Position numbers and translations under genes: made by a program. From Cupriavidus sp. BIS7 (GTDB lineage: Bacteria; Pseudomonadota; Gammaproteobacteria; Burkholderiales; Burkholderiaceae): DNA of 33,506 nt. Shown one piece after another: positions 15,450 through 23,288 of this stretch (the first letter of the stretch is position 1; each line of letters begins with the position of its first letter). The notes below the pieces were generated by a model. The model did not search any database and had not been told where the DNA came from. It saw nothing but the letters and a program-made list of their open reading frames with translations. The stretch is from the NCBI RefSeq assembly GCF_000292345.1, contig NZ_ALOU01000023.1, positions 1 to 33,506 on the forward strand. Direction: 5' to 3'.

Positions 15450-16742
15450 TCAGGACTTTGCCGTCCATGAAGTGCTGCCGCCGCCGGCCACCGAGTACAG
15501 CGCCCCCGGCGCATTGCGCGTCTTCTGGAAATCTTCCAGTGACTGCCCGCGCATCGCCGCGTAGATGTGCAGGTTCGACACGCCACAGACCGCGCCGAGC
15601 TTTTCCAGCAGGAAGAAGATCACGCCATAGCGGATCATGCCGCGCCAGTCGCGCCGCGTGATCATGTCGCGCTCCTCCGGGGTCAGGTCCGCTTCGTCGT
15701 AGGTTGCCACCGGATCAGCGCGGAAGCGCTCGCGGAATGCGGGGTCCACAAGCTGGTGCAGATAGCGGTTGATCCGGTACGCGCGCACGCTGGTTTCCAG
15801 CGTGAACGGATAGGTACCCTCCAGCTGCTCGATGCCGCGCAGTTGATGGCCGATGTGTTCAAGCTGGCGTTCCGCACGGGCCTCGCGCAGTGTGGCGTCA
15901 TCGGCCGCATCGTTCTCGTAGACCGCCACGGCAATGCCCGTCATCGACGGCAGGTAGTAGTCGCGATGCAGGCAGCGGATTCGGCTCGACATCGCGCCAC
16001 GCATCACCATCCACATCACCACTTCGGCACTCTCGAAGCCGCCACGCTTTGCGTACTCGGCGTGGGTGATGTCGAGCAGCGCCTCGGGGTCCGATTCGAA
16101 GAGGTCGAGGAACTGGTGATCCCACGCCGTATTGTTGAAGCCCGCACGCTCGCCGTGCACCTGGTGCGACAGCCCGCCAGTGGCGACGATGGCCACCTTG
16201 AGGTCTTCCGGATAGCTTTCCACCGCGCGGCGGATGGCCTGGCCGAGCTTGAAGCAGCGTCTTGCCGATGGCGCCGGGAACTGCAGCACACCCACCTGCA
16301 GCGGCAGGATCTTCACAGGCCATTCGCCATCGTGCGGCAGCATGACCGACATTGGCGAAAAGCAGCCGTGGTCGAGCGCCTTGTCCTGGAAGAACGACAT
16401 GTCGAACTCGTCGGCCACCAGCGACGCACCCACGTGCCGCGCCAGTTCCACATGACCGCGCGCCGGCGGCAGGTTGCGCGGGCCACCGCCTTCATCGGCG
16501 GCGTGATACTTGTCGCCGATGCCAAGCGCGAACGCCGAGTAGTGATCGAAGAAGAACGACGTGACGTGGTCGTTGTACACCACCAGCAGCACGTCCGGCT
16601 TCTTCTGTGCCAGCCATTCGCTCACCGGCGCATAGGCCGCAAAGATTGGCGCCCATGCGGGGTCCTGCTGTTTTCCCGCGTCGAGCGCGAATCCGATGGT
16701 TGGCGTGTGGGATGAGGCGATTGCGCCGATGATGGTGGCCAT
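15450..16742 (-). CDS. galA: Gallate dioxygenase (fused LigB/LigA type)
   Basis: Class III extradiol dioxygenase of 430 residues that contains both subunits of protocatechuate 4,5-dioxygenase in one chain, as in gallate dioxygenases GalA and DesZ. The LigB-like part has Fe(II) ligands H12 (SSHTPTIGF), H59 (YNDHV) and E240 (ESAEVVMW), with the catalytic histidine at 193 ([16 protein letters not shown]). The LigA-like part, about 305-420, ends [21 protein letters not shown] and [11 protein letters not shown]. It closely follows the Pseudomonas putida GalA pattern as I remember it. The expected reaction is gallate to 4-oxalomesaconate, and protocatechuate may also be accepted. Nearby galD- and ligJ-like genes, which act on that product, support gallate. 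It starts 9 bases after the transporter gene. Confidence 0.9.
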   Translation of the reverse strand: MATIIGAIASSHTPTIGFALDAGKQQDPAWAPIFAAYAPVSEWLAQKKPDVLLVVYNDHVTSFFFDHYSAFALGIGDKYHAADEGGGPRNLPPARGHVELARHVGASLVADEFDMSFFQDKALDHGCFSPMSVMLPHDGEWPVKILPLQVGVLQFPAPSARRCFKLGQAIRRAVESYPEDLKVAIVATGGLSHQVHGERAGFNNTAWDHQFLDLFESDPEALLDITHAEYAKRGGFESAEVVMWMVMRGAMSSRIRCLHRDYYLPSMTGIAVAVYENDAADDATLREARAERQLEHIGHQLRGIEQLEGTYPFTLETSVRAYRINRYLHQLVDPAFRERFRADPVATYDEADLTPEERDMITRRDWRGMIRYGVIFFLLEKLGAVCGVSNLHIYAAMRGQSLEDFQKTRNAPGALYSVAGGGSTSWTAKS

Positions 16743-16751
16743 GTCAGTACG

Positions 16752-18077
16752 TCAGGCAGTTACGGCGCGAGGCTGCGCCTTGGTCGAAACAATGGAGATG
16801 GCAGCCATGGTCGCGGGAATGGCCAGGATGGCGATCACCGCGCTGAAGCTCCAGCCCATGGACAGCAGCACGCCGCCCAGCATCGAGCCGGTGATGCTGC
16901 CGAAGCGGCCGATGCCAAGCATCCAGCTTACGCCAGTGGCGCGCACCGGAGTGGGGTAGCACTGCGGCGCAAACGCGTTCAGCCCGGTCTGCGCGCCGCT
17001 CATGCAGAAACCAGCCAACAGCACGTAGAGCGCGAACATCGACGACGTTACGCTCCCCGAAGCCAGCATCAGGATGAATACCGCACCAAACACATAGGAA
17101 ACGCCAATCACGCGATGCGGTGCGAAGCGATCCATGCAGTAGCCCACCACCAGCGCGCCGACGGTGCCGCCAAGCTGGAACAGGGCGGTCAGGTTGGCGG
17201 CACGGTCTATCGGCAGGCCGGCATCCTTGATCAGCGTGGGCAGCCAGCCGCTCAGCAGATAGATCACGAGCAGGCCCATGAAGTAAGTGACCCACAGCGC
17301 CAGCGTCATGCCGCGATAGCCCGAAGACAGCAGCGTGCGCACGGGCTGTTTGCCCGATACCGGCGGTTCACTGATGGTGAACACGGTGTCATCGGCCACC
17401 GCGCTGCCGCACACGCGGCGCAACGTGCGAGCGATGCGAGCCGGCGAAATGTTCCGCACCACCATGAACCGCGCGGACTCGGGAATCAGCAGCATGTAGA
17501 ACGGCAGGCAGATCAGCGGAATCGCGCCGCCTGCGATCAGCACCGCGCGCCATCCATGGTGCGGCAGGATTGCCGCGGCACCAAAGCCAACCAGCGCGGA
17601 GCCAAGGTTGAAGCCCGTGAACATCGTCGCCAGCAGCATGCTGCGCGAGCGTTCCGGCACGTATTCCGACAGCAACGTCGTCGTGCTCGGCATCGCGGCA
17701 CCAAGCCCAAGGCCAGTCAGGAACCGCAGCAGCGACAGGGTTGCCGTGCTACCCGCAAAGGCGCTCAGCAGGTTGAACACGCCAAACAGCGCGATCGACC
17801 CGATCAGCAGCTTCTTGCGTCCAAAGCGATCGGACATCGGCCCGACCAGCAGCGCGCCAATGGCCAGGCCAATCGGCGCCGCGCTCATCACCATGCCGAA
17901 GCTGGCCTTCGAGATGCCCCACTCGCGGGTGATGTCCGGGGCCAGGAACCCCATGATGGCCACATCCATCCCGTCCGTCGCGACGATCAGGAAGCACAGC
18001 ACCAACAGCAGCCACTGGTAGCCGGACATCCTGCGTTCGTTGATATGTGCCCGGATATCGAGCCGTTGCGTTGTCAT
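16752..18077 (-). CDS. MFS aromatic acid transporter (GalT/PcaK-like)
   Basis: A 441-residue twelve-helix symporter of the AAHS group. Helix 1 has ATDGMDVAIMGFLAPDI, the DGxD signature of the group, and loop 2-3 has GPMSDRFGRKK. Helix 4 contains LTGLGLGAAMPSTTTLLSEYVPE. GCCAGGAGACGGCAAC precedes the ATG. It is the first gene of the minus-strand unit transporter-dioxygenase-rubredoxin, so gallate or protocatechuate uptake is the likely task. It is clearly related to the transporter at 5586-6932, while the one at 8154-9368 is more distant. Confidence 0.91.
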   Translation of the reverse strand: MTTQRLDIRAHINERRMSGYQWLLLVLCFLIVATDGMDVAIMGFLAPDITREWGISKASFGMVMSAAPIGLAIGALLVGPMSDRFGRKKLLIGSIALFGVFNLLSAFAGSTATLSLLRFLTGLGLGAAMPSTTTLLSEYVPERSRSMLLATMFTGFNLGSALVGFGAAAILPHHGWRAVLIAGGAIPLICLPFYMLLIPESARFMVVRNISPARIARTLRRVCGSAVADDTVFTISEPPVSGKQPVRTLLSSGYRGMTLALWVTYFMGLLVIYLLSGWLPTLIKDAGLPIDRAANLTALFQLGGTVGALVVGYCMDRFAPHRVIGVSYVFGAVFILMLASGSVTSSMFALYVLLAGFCMSGAQTGLNAFAPQCYPTPVRATGVSWMLGIGRFGSITGSMLGGVLLSMGWSFSAVIAILAIPATMAAISIVSTKAQPRAVTA

Positions 18078-18209
18078 GTTGCCGTCTCCTGGCGTGATCC
18101 GCCGTGCGGGAGTCAGCGGATTCTAGTTATCGAGATTGCTAGGAACCGCACTGGGGCGGCCTGCCGCACATCCCCATGCACGGCAACGGCAGTCTACGTT
18201 CAGCAAGGA

Positions 18210-18225
18210 AATGCAGTATTGCATT
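18210..18225. promoter_or_regulatory. Candidate operator AATGCA-N4-TGCATT
   Basis: A perfect 6-bp dyad with a 4-base centre in the 170-bp gap between the double-HTH LysR gene and the transporter-dioxygenase unit. It lies 133 bases before the transporter start, a typical distance for a LysR recognition site. No clear promoter hexamers can be assigned. The rest of the gap shows nothing else. Confidence 0.35.
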
Positions 18226-18247
18226 GTGGCGCGGGCTGCGTTGCCAT

Positions 18248-19468
18248 CTACTTATCGGCAATCAGTTCCATGGACTGGCTGGCCTGCCGCAGGGCGGCAA
18301 TCAGTGCGTCCGCACCGGGCGACAGCCGCGCACCGATGCGCGTGGTGATGCCAATGCTGCGTGCCGTATCGGGCAGCGGCAGGTTCAGCTCGCGAAGCCA
18401 GCCGGCCGCGATCTCGTGCCGAAGTTGGTGGGCGGAGAGTGCCGTGACCATGTCGCCTTGCAGCAGCAGGCCGCGCACCAGCGCCAGGTCACCCGTTTCC
18501 ACCAGCGGTTGCGGCAGGGGCAGGCCGCGTGAGGCGAACACGTTGTCCAGGGCCTGCCGTGAAGGCGATGCCGCGCGTGACAGCACCCAGGGGTACGGTT
18601 CGAGATCCGCCAATGTGACACGCTTCCGTGCGGCGAGCGGATGGGCCGCACGCGCGATCAGCGAGATGTGATCCTTGAACAGGATTTCGGTGGCCAGCCC
18701 CTGCGAAGCGTGCGGGCGCACCGCGCCGAGGATGAAATCGATCCGCCCGCTCAGCAGGCCGGCGGTCAATTCCTCATAGGGGCTTTCAAGCGACCGAAAA
18801 CGCAGGCGCGGATGCCGGCCATGCACGTCCGCAATCGCCATCGGCAGCAGCAACGTGCGGCCCAGCGGCAGTGCGCCAACCGTCACGGCGCCCTCCAGCA
18901 CACCTTGCAGTGCAGCGATATCGGCACGAATGTGGCGCAGATCTGCCAGTGCGCGTTCGAAGCGCACCACCCAGCGGCTACCCACGTCGGTGGGAACCAT
19001 GCCGCGCGCCGTGCGCGCAAAGATCGGTTGCCCCAGCGCGTCTTCCAGCCGGGCAACGGCCTGGCTGACCGCCGGTTGCGATACGCCGATCGAAGCGGCC
19101 ACGCTGGGCATGTGATGCACTTCGGCCAGCATCGCGGCCACTTCCAGCCGGCGTTCGTTGTGCAGCGCTTCCAGGCTTGCTACAGCTGCGCCGGGACGCG
19201 TCCGCATGCGTACCGCCTCTTCGCGCACCTCGCGCAGCGCCGCCTCGATATGCCGCGCGCGCTCAAGTACAACCTCGCCCGCACGCGTCAGCAGCATGCC
19301 CCTGCCTTTGCGCTCGAACAGCGCCACGCCAAGCGTCTGCTCCAGCGCGGCGATCGAACGGGCAATCGCCGATGAAGCGCGATGCAGCGATTCGGACGAC
19401 CGGCGCACGCCTCCAGCGGCGGCAACCCCGGCGAATACGTGAAGGTGATGCAGGCTGATGGTCTCCAT
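18248..19468 (-). CDS. LysR-type regulator with two winged-HTH domains
   Basis: A 406-residue regulator, about 100 longer than a normal LysR protein, because it has two DNA-binding domains in tandem. The first is at residues 3-62 (LHHLHVFAGVAAAGGVRRSS, ARSIAALEQTLGVALFERKG). The second is at 102-161 (LEVAAMLAEVHHMPSVAASI, SQPAVSQAVARLEDALGQPIF). Each ends with its own wing (GRGMLLTRAG, ARGMVPTDVG), and an effector-binding domain of normal size follows. It lies upstream of the transporter-galA-rubredoxin unit and divergent from galD-ligJ, so it probably controls both arms. The ATG at 19468 was chosen because METISLHHLH begins the first HTH. An upstream ATG (19537) and TTG (19546) add residues without similarity, and none has a clear ribosome site. 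Confidence 0.9.
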   Translation of the reverse strand: METISLHHLHVFAGVAAAGGVRRSSESLHRASSAIARSIAALEQTLGVALFERKGRGMLLTRAGEVVLERARHIEAALREVREEAVRMRTRPGAAVASLEALHNERRLEVAAMLAEVHHMPSVAASIGVSQPAVSQAVARLEDALGQPIFARTARGMVPTDVGSRWVVRFERALADLRHIRADIAALQGVLEGAVTVGALPLGRTLLLPMAIADVHGRHPRLRFRSLESPYEELTAGLLSGRIDFILGAVRPHASQGLATEILFKDHISLIARAAHPLAARKRVTLADLEPYPWVLSRAASPSRQALDNVFASRGLPLPQPLVETGDLALVRGLLLQGDMVTALSAHQLRHEIAAGWLRELNLPLPDTARSIGITTRIGARLSPGADALIAALRQASQSMELIADK

Positions 19469-19475
19469 GACGACG

Positions 19476-19487
19476 GTCCGGCCGGAC
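19476..19487. promoter_or_regulatory. Palindrome GTCCGGCCGGAC in divergent gap
   Basis: A perfect 12-bp GC palindrome in the 113-bp gap between the double-HTH regulator and galD, 7 bases ahead of the regulator start. It could be an autoregulatory site. Palindromes of this composition also arise by chance in GC-rich DNA. Confidence 0.25.
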
Positions 19488-19581
19488 GTTGTTTTTCCGT
19501 GGGCGATAAGCAGATTAGAACAACTGTCCTGCGACATGGCAACCAAGGGCTTCTACGGTGCGCCGATACTTCGGGCACTCG

Positions 19582-20751
19582 ATGGACCCTGCTTTCAGCC
19601 CCATGACACCCTGCCCCGGCTCCGATCTTCGCGCGGTACCTTGCACGCTGATGCGGGGTGGCACCTCGCGCGGGCCGTTCTTTCTTGCGAGCGATCTGCC
19701 CGGCGACATCGCCGCGCGCGATCGCGTACTGCTAGCCGCGATGGGCAGCCCAGACCCTCGCCAGATCGACGGTCTTGGCGGCGCGCACCCGCTGACCAGC
19801 AAAGCCGGCATCGTGTCCCGCGGCGCGCCCGGTCATGCAGACCTGGAATTCACCTTCGCCCAGCTCCAGCCGAACGCGGACACCGTGGACACCACGCCGA
19901 ACTGCGGCAACATGCTGGCGGCAGTGCTGCCGTTCGCGATAGAACGCGGGCTGATCGCTCCGCAAGATGAAGTCACGCGAGCACGTGTGCTGACGCGCAA
20001 CACGGGCATGCTTTGCGACATCACGATGCAGACGCCCGGACGCGTACCGCGGTTCTCAGGCGACGCGCGCATCGACGGCGTTCCCGGTACGGCGGCGCCA
20101 ATCGTGATCGACTTTCTTGACACCGCTGGGTCGGTCTGCGAGGCAATGCTGCCGACCGGCAACCCGATCGACGTACTGACGATCGACGACCCGGTTGGCA
20201 GCGGATCACTGTCGATCGCCGCCACGCTGATCGACAACGGCATGCCGATGGTGCTGATGCGCGCCGAGGATCTTCACCGTACCGGCTACGAAAGCGTGGC
20301 CACGCTCAATGGCGATCATGAGCTCAGGCAGCGCATCGAAGCGCTGCGCCTGGCCGCCGGAAAGCTGATGGGGCTCGGCGATGTCTCCACCAGGAGCTAT
20401 CCGAAGATGTGCCTGCTCGCCCCGCCGCGCGAGGGCGGCAGCATTGCCACGCGTTGTTTTATTCCACGTGTCTGCCACGATGCAATCGGCGTACTGGCCG
20501 CCATCACCGTCGGCACCGCCTGCGTGCTGCCGGGCACGGTGGCGACCGGTGTTGCCGTCATCGGCATTGGTCCGCTCTACCCCATCAGCGTGGAACACCC
20601 AACAGGCAAGTTCACCGTGGAACTGGAAACAGATCCCGCAAGCCCGGGATCGATCGTACGCAGCGCGCTGATCCGCACCGCGCGTCCCATCATGCGCGGC
20701 GAGGTACTCGTTCCCGCCAGCGCATGGCCTCTTCCTGACGAACACTCATGA
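19582..20751 (+). CDS. galD: 4-Oxalomesaconate tautomerase (GalD/PrpF family)
   Basis: A PrpF-superfamily isomerase with the diaminopimelate-epimerase fold, expected to interconvert the keto and enol forms of 4-oxalomesaconate made by gallate dioxygenase. GalD-like blocks are LMRGGTSRGPFFL, GSPDPRQIDGLGGAHPLTSK, TTPNCGNMLAAVLPFAIERGL with a conserved cysteine, LPTGNP, IDNGMPMVL, STRSYPKMCLLAPPR and VEHPTGKF. About 389 residues; GalD is slightly shorter. The start is uncertain. ATG 19582 is used, ATG 19603 (MTPCPG) and GTG 19558 are alternatives, and no ribosome site stands out. Its stop overlaps the start of the hydratase gene (ATGA), so the two act as a pair. Confidence 0.88.
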   Translation: MDPAFSPMTPCPGSDLRAVPCTLMRGGTSRGPFFLASDLPGDIAARDRVLLAAMGSPDPRQIDGLGGAHPLTSKAGIVSRGAPGHADLEFTFAQLQPNADTVDTTPNCGNMLAAVLPFAIERGLIAPQDEVTRARVLTRNTGMLCDITMQTPGRVPRFSGDARIDGVPGTAAPIVIDFLDTAGSVCEAMLPTGNPIDVLTIDDPVGSGSLSIAATLIDNGMPMVLMRAEDLHRTGYESVATLNGDHELRQRIEALRLAAGKLMGLGDVSTRSYPKMCLLAPPREGGSIATRCFIPRVCHDAIGVLAAITVGTACVLPGTVATGVAVIGIGPLYPISVEHPTGKFTVELETDPASPGSIVRSALIRTARPIMRGEVLVPASAWPLPDEHS

Positions 20752-21773
20752 TCATCGATTGTCACGGGCATTTCACCACTGCCCCCAAGGCGCTGGAAGA
20801 CTGGCGCCAGCGCCAGATCGCCAGCCTGTCTGCTTCGCAACTTGCACCCTCCGTCAGCGAACTGCACATAGGCGATGACGAACTGCGGGATGCGATCGCC
20901 GGCAACCAGCTTCGTCTGATGCGCGAACGCGGCATGGATCTGACGATCTTCTCGCCGCGTGCGTCGTTCATGGCGCACCACATCGGCAATTTCGAAACCA
21001 GCGCGACGTGGGCCGCCATCTGCAATACGCTCTGCCATCGCGTGAGCGAGCTGTTCCCCGATCACTTTGTCGGTGCCGCGATGCTGCCGCAGTCGCCGGG
21101 CGTAGATACGAAGTCATGCATCGCAGAGCTTGAACGGTGCGTGCTCGAGTATGGCTTTGTCGGCGTAAACCTCAATCCGGACCCTTCTGGCGGCCATTGG
21201 AATTCGCCGCCGCTGTCCGCCCCGTACTGGTACCCGATCTACGAAAAGCTGGTCGAGCACGACGTGCCGGCCATGATCCACGTCAGCACAAGCTGCAACG
21301 CGTGCTTTCACACCACGGGCGCCCATTATCTGAACGCCGACACCACGGCGTTCATGCAGGTGCTGACCAGCGATCTGTTCCAGCGCTTTCCAACGCTGAA
21401 GTTCGTCATTCCGCATGGTGGCGGCGCGGTGCCCTATCACTGGGGACGTTTCCGGGGACTGGCGCAGGAACTGAAGCTGCCGCCGCTCGGCCAGCACCTG
21501 CTCAACAACGTCTTCTTCGATACCTGCGTCTATCACCAGCCCGGCATTGACCTGCTGACGCACGTGATCCCGACGAAGAACGTGCTGTTCGCGTCCGAGA
21601 TGATCGGCGCGGTGCGCGGCATCGACCCCGAGACCGGCCATCACTACGACGACACGCGGCGCTACATCGATCAGGCAGCGCTGTCTGACGAAGAGCGCCA
21701 CCAGATCTACGAAGGCAATGCGCGCCGCGTCTACACGCGGCTGGACGCCCGGCTCAGGGCTCGCGGCCTGTAG
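20748..21773 (+). CDS. ligJ: 4-Oxalomesaconate hydratase (LigJ-type amidohydrolase)
   Basis: A 341-residue amidohydrolase-superfamily enzyme whose sequence follows Sphingobium LigJ, which hydrates 4-oxalomesaconate to 4-carboxy-4-hydroxy-2-oxoadipate. The N-terminal metal motif HGH is at residues 6-8 (IIDCHGHFT). Then come LTIFSPRASFMAHH, a long FVGVNLNPDPSGGHW block, AMIHVSTSCN, PHGGGAVPYHWGRFRGLAQ and FASEMIGAVRGIDPETGHHYDD. It begins inside the last codon of galD (ATGA overlap). It differs from the P. putida gallate pathway, which uses the unrelated hydratase GalB. The following aldolase is not in this window. Confidence 0.9.
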   Translation: MIIDCHGHFTTAPKALEDWRQRQIASLSASQLAPSVSELHIGDDELRDAIAGNQLRLMRERGMDLTIFSPRASFMAHHIGNFETSATWAAICNTLCHRVSELFPDHFVGAAMLPQSPGVDTKSCIAELERCVLEYGFVGVNLNPDPSGGHWNSPPLSAPYWYPIYEKLVEHDVPAMIHVSTSCNACFHTTGAHYLNADTTAFMQVLTSDLFQRFPTLKFVIPHGGGAVPYHWGRFRGLAQELKLPPLGQHLLNNVFFDTCVYHQPGIDLLTHVIPTKNVLFASEMIGAVRGIDPETGHHYDDTRRYIDQAALSDEERHQIYEGNARRVYTRLDARLRARGL

Positions 21774-21828
21774 CGCTGCCCCCTGAGCAACAAGAGCAAA
21801 AAAGAATATCAACGGAGGAGAAGAGAAG

Positions 21829-22923
21829 ATGAAGCTGCGCCACCTGGCGCTGGCGGCCGCACTTGGCCTGCCCGCCATCGCCGCCAATGCCCAGTCCGTG
21901 ACCCTGTATGGCGTCATCGACACCGGCATCGAATACGTCAACCACATCGGCACCACCAGCACTTCCGTGGTCAAGATGCCCAACCTCAGCGGCACCGTCC
22001 CCTCGCGCTGGGGCCTGCGCGGCACCGAGGACCTCGGCGGCGGCATGAAGGCCAACTTCGTGCTCGAATCCGGCTTCGCCCCCGACAGCGGCGTCTCCAA
22101 CCAGGGCGGCCGGCTGTTTGGCCGACAGGCATGGGTCGGCCTCTCCGGCAACTGGGGGCAGGTCAGCCTGGGCCGGCAGTACACCATGCTGTTCTGGGCC
22201 ACCCTCGACACCGACATCCTCGGCCCCAACGCCTACGGCTCCAGTTCGCTCGACAACTACCTGCCCAACGCGCGCGCCGACAACGCCATCGCCTACAAGG
22301 GCAAATTCGGCGGCGTCACCGTCGGCGCCACCTACAGCTTCGGCCGCGACACCGTCAACGCCGGCCCCAGCCCCTCCGGCACCAACTGCGCCGGCGAGAC
22401 TCCAGGAAATCCGAGCCAATGCCGCGAATGGTCGGCGATGCTCGGCTATGAGACCAACTGGTGGGGCGTCCTGGGCGCGTACGATTCCCTGCGCGGCGGA
22501 CCCGGTGCGTTTGCGGGCCTGACCTCCAGCTCGCTCAAGGATGACCGTGCCTCGCTTGGCGGCTACATGCTGGTTGACCGCGCCAAGATCGGCGCCGGAT
22601 GGATCGGCCGGCGCAACGGCGCGCTCGCCAACCCGCGCAGCGACATGTTCTATGCCGGCGTGGCCTACGACATCGTGCCCGCCGTCACGCTATCGGCCGA
22701 GGCGTTCTACCTGAAGTACCACAATAGCGCCGACAAGGCCTGGCTCGGCGCGCTGCGTGCCAGCTATGCGTTCTCCAAACGCACCTCGGTCTACACCACG
22801 CTTGGCTATATCGACAACGGCGGCAAGCTCGCGCTGTCCGTGGACAGCGCTTCCACCGGCACCACGCCTGCTCCCGGTGCCACACAACTCGGCGCCATGC
22901 TGGGGATGAAGCACGTGTTCTGA
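21829..22923 (+). CDS. Gram-negative porin, gallate module
   Basis: Outer-membrane porin of 364 residues with signal peptide MKLRHLALAAALGLPAIAANA, mature start QSVTLYGVIDTGIEYV, and C-terminal KHVF ending in the phenylalanine needed for barrel assembly. Conserved pieces are RWGLRGTEDLGGGMKANFVL, GRLFGRQAWVGLSGNWGQ and YSFGRDTVNAGPSP. Two cysteines (TNCAGE and SQCREW) match those of the other porin in the window. GGAGGAG precedes the ATG. It follows ligJ by 55 bases and ends in a strong terminator, so it is probably the last gene of the galD-ligJ operon. It may pass gallate-like or other small aromatic acids; selectivity cannot be read from sequence. Confidence 0.94.
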   Translation: MKLRHLALAAALGLPAIAANAQSVTLYGVIDTGIEYVNHIGTTSTSVVKMPNLSGTVPSRWGLRGTEDLGGGMKANFVLESGFAPDSGVSNQGGRLFGRQAWVGLSGNWGQVSLGRQYTMLFWATLDTDILGPNAYGSSSLDNYLPNARADNAIAYKGKFGGVTVGATYSFGRDTVNAGPSPSGTNCAGETPGNPSQCREWSAMLGYETNWWGVLGAYDSLRGGPGAFAGLTSSSLKDDRASLGGYMLVDRAKIGAGWIGRRNGALANPRSDMFYAGVAYDIVPAVTLSAEAFYLKYHNSADKAWLGALRASYAFSKRTSVYTTLGYIDNGGKLALSVDSASTGTTPAPGATQLGAMLGMKHVF

Positions 22924-22963
22924 CAACGCTTCAGGTCCTTCCATTTCAAAGTGGGCTCCACCT

Positions 22964-23003
22964 GCCCGCTCTTCGCCAGTGCTGACGAAGAGCGGGCTTT
23001 TTT
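22964..23003 (+). terminator. Rho-independent terminator after the second porin
   Basis: GCCCGCTCTTCG (22964-22975) pairs perfectly with CGAAGAGCGGGC (22986-22997), with a 10-base loop, followed by six T. It is a textbook intrinsic terminator 40 bases after the porin stop. Confidence 0.93.
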
Positions 23004-23108
23004 CATCCGGTTCCAGCGCGCTCCTCTCGCGGCAGCGCGCCTTGTAGCGCCCAACGCGCGGAACGGAGAACGCCTTCTCGAAGTCAATCCAATCCACGGT
23101 CGGCTTGT

Positions 23109-23140
23109 TCCAATGGTGTTGTTCAGATATCACCATTGGA
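23109..23140. repeat. Perfect 10-bp inverted repeat in a gene-free gap
   Basis: TCCAATGGTG (23109-23118) and CACCATTGGA (23131-23140) flank a 12-base loop. The 365-bp gap between the porin and flhE holds this, the porin terminator and the hairpin at 23247-23269, and no gene I can support. There is no T-run, so it may be an operator or a remnant of a mobile element. Confidence 0.55.
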
Positions 23141-23246
23141 CCCGTCGCGGCGCTTGAAATCTATGAGACGACGGAGCATAATCGCGTCACTGCCCTAATC
23201 TGTCCACTCCCGGATGTACATGCCGGTGATGACTCTAGGTCGATCA

Positions 23247-23269
23247 ATGGCCCGCCTCGCGCGGGCCAT
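23247..23269. terminator. Terminator-like hairpin after flhE
   Basis: ATGGCCCGC (23247-23255), CTCGC loop, GCGGGCCAT (23261-23269), 20 bases past the flhE stop on the minus strand. T-richness is better on the plus strand (TTCATTTT), but the position suggests it closes the flagellar operon. Confidence 0.6.
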
Positions 23270-23288
23270 TTCATTTTCCGGCACTGCT

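Noticed and set aside
15344..15586. Upstream extension of the rubredoxin frame
   Set aside because: It overlaps the dioxygenase C-terminus and crosses two inverted repeats. The extra residues look non-coding. MYKKG at 15343 is the sensible start even without a ribosome site.
19469..19546. N-terminal extension of the double-HTH LysR protein from TTG 19546 or ATG 19537
   Set aside because: The added residues are not part of a LysR HTH, and the ATG at 19468 begins exactly where the domain does.
22690..23136. Minus-strand 148-codon frame across the porin end and its terminator
   Set aside because: It runs antisense through the porin and through a strong terminator and has no ribosome site or similarity.
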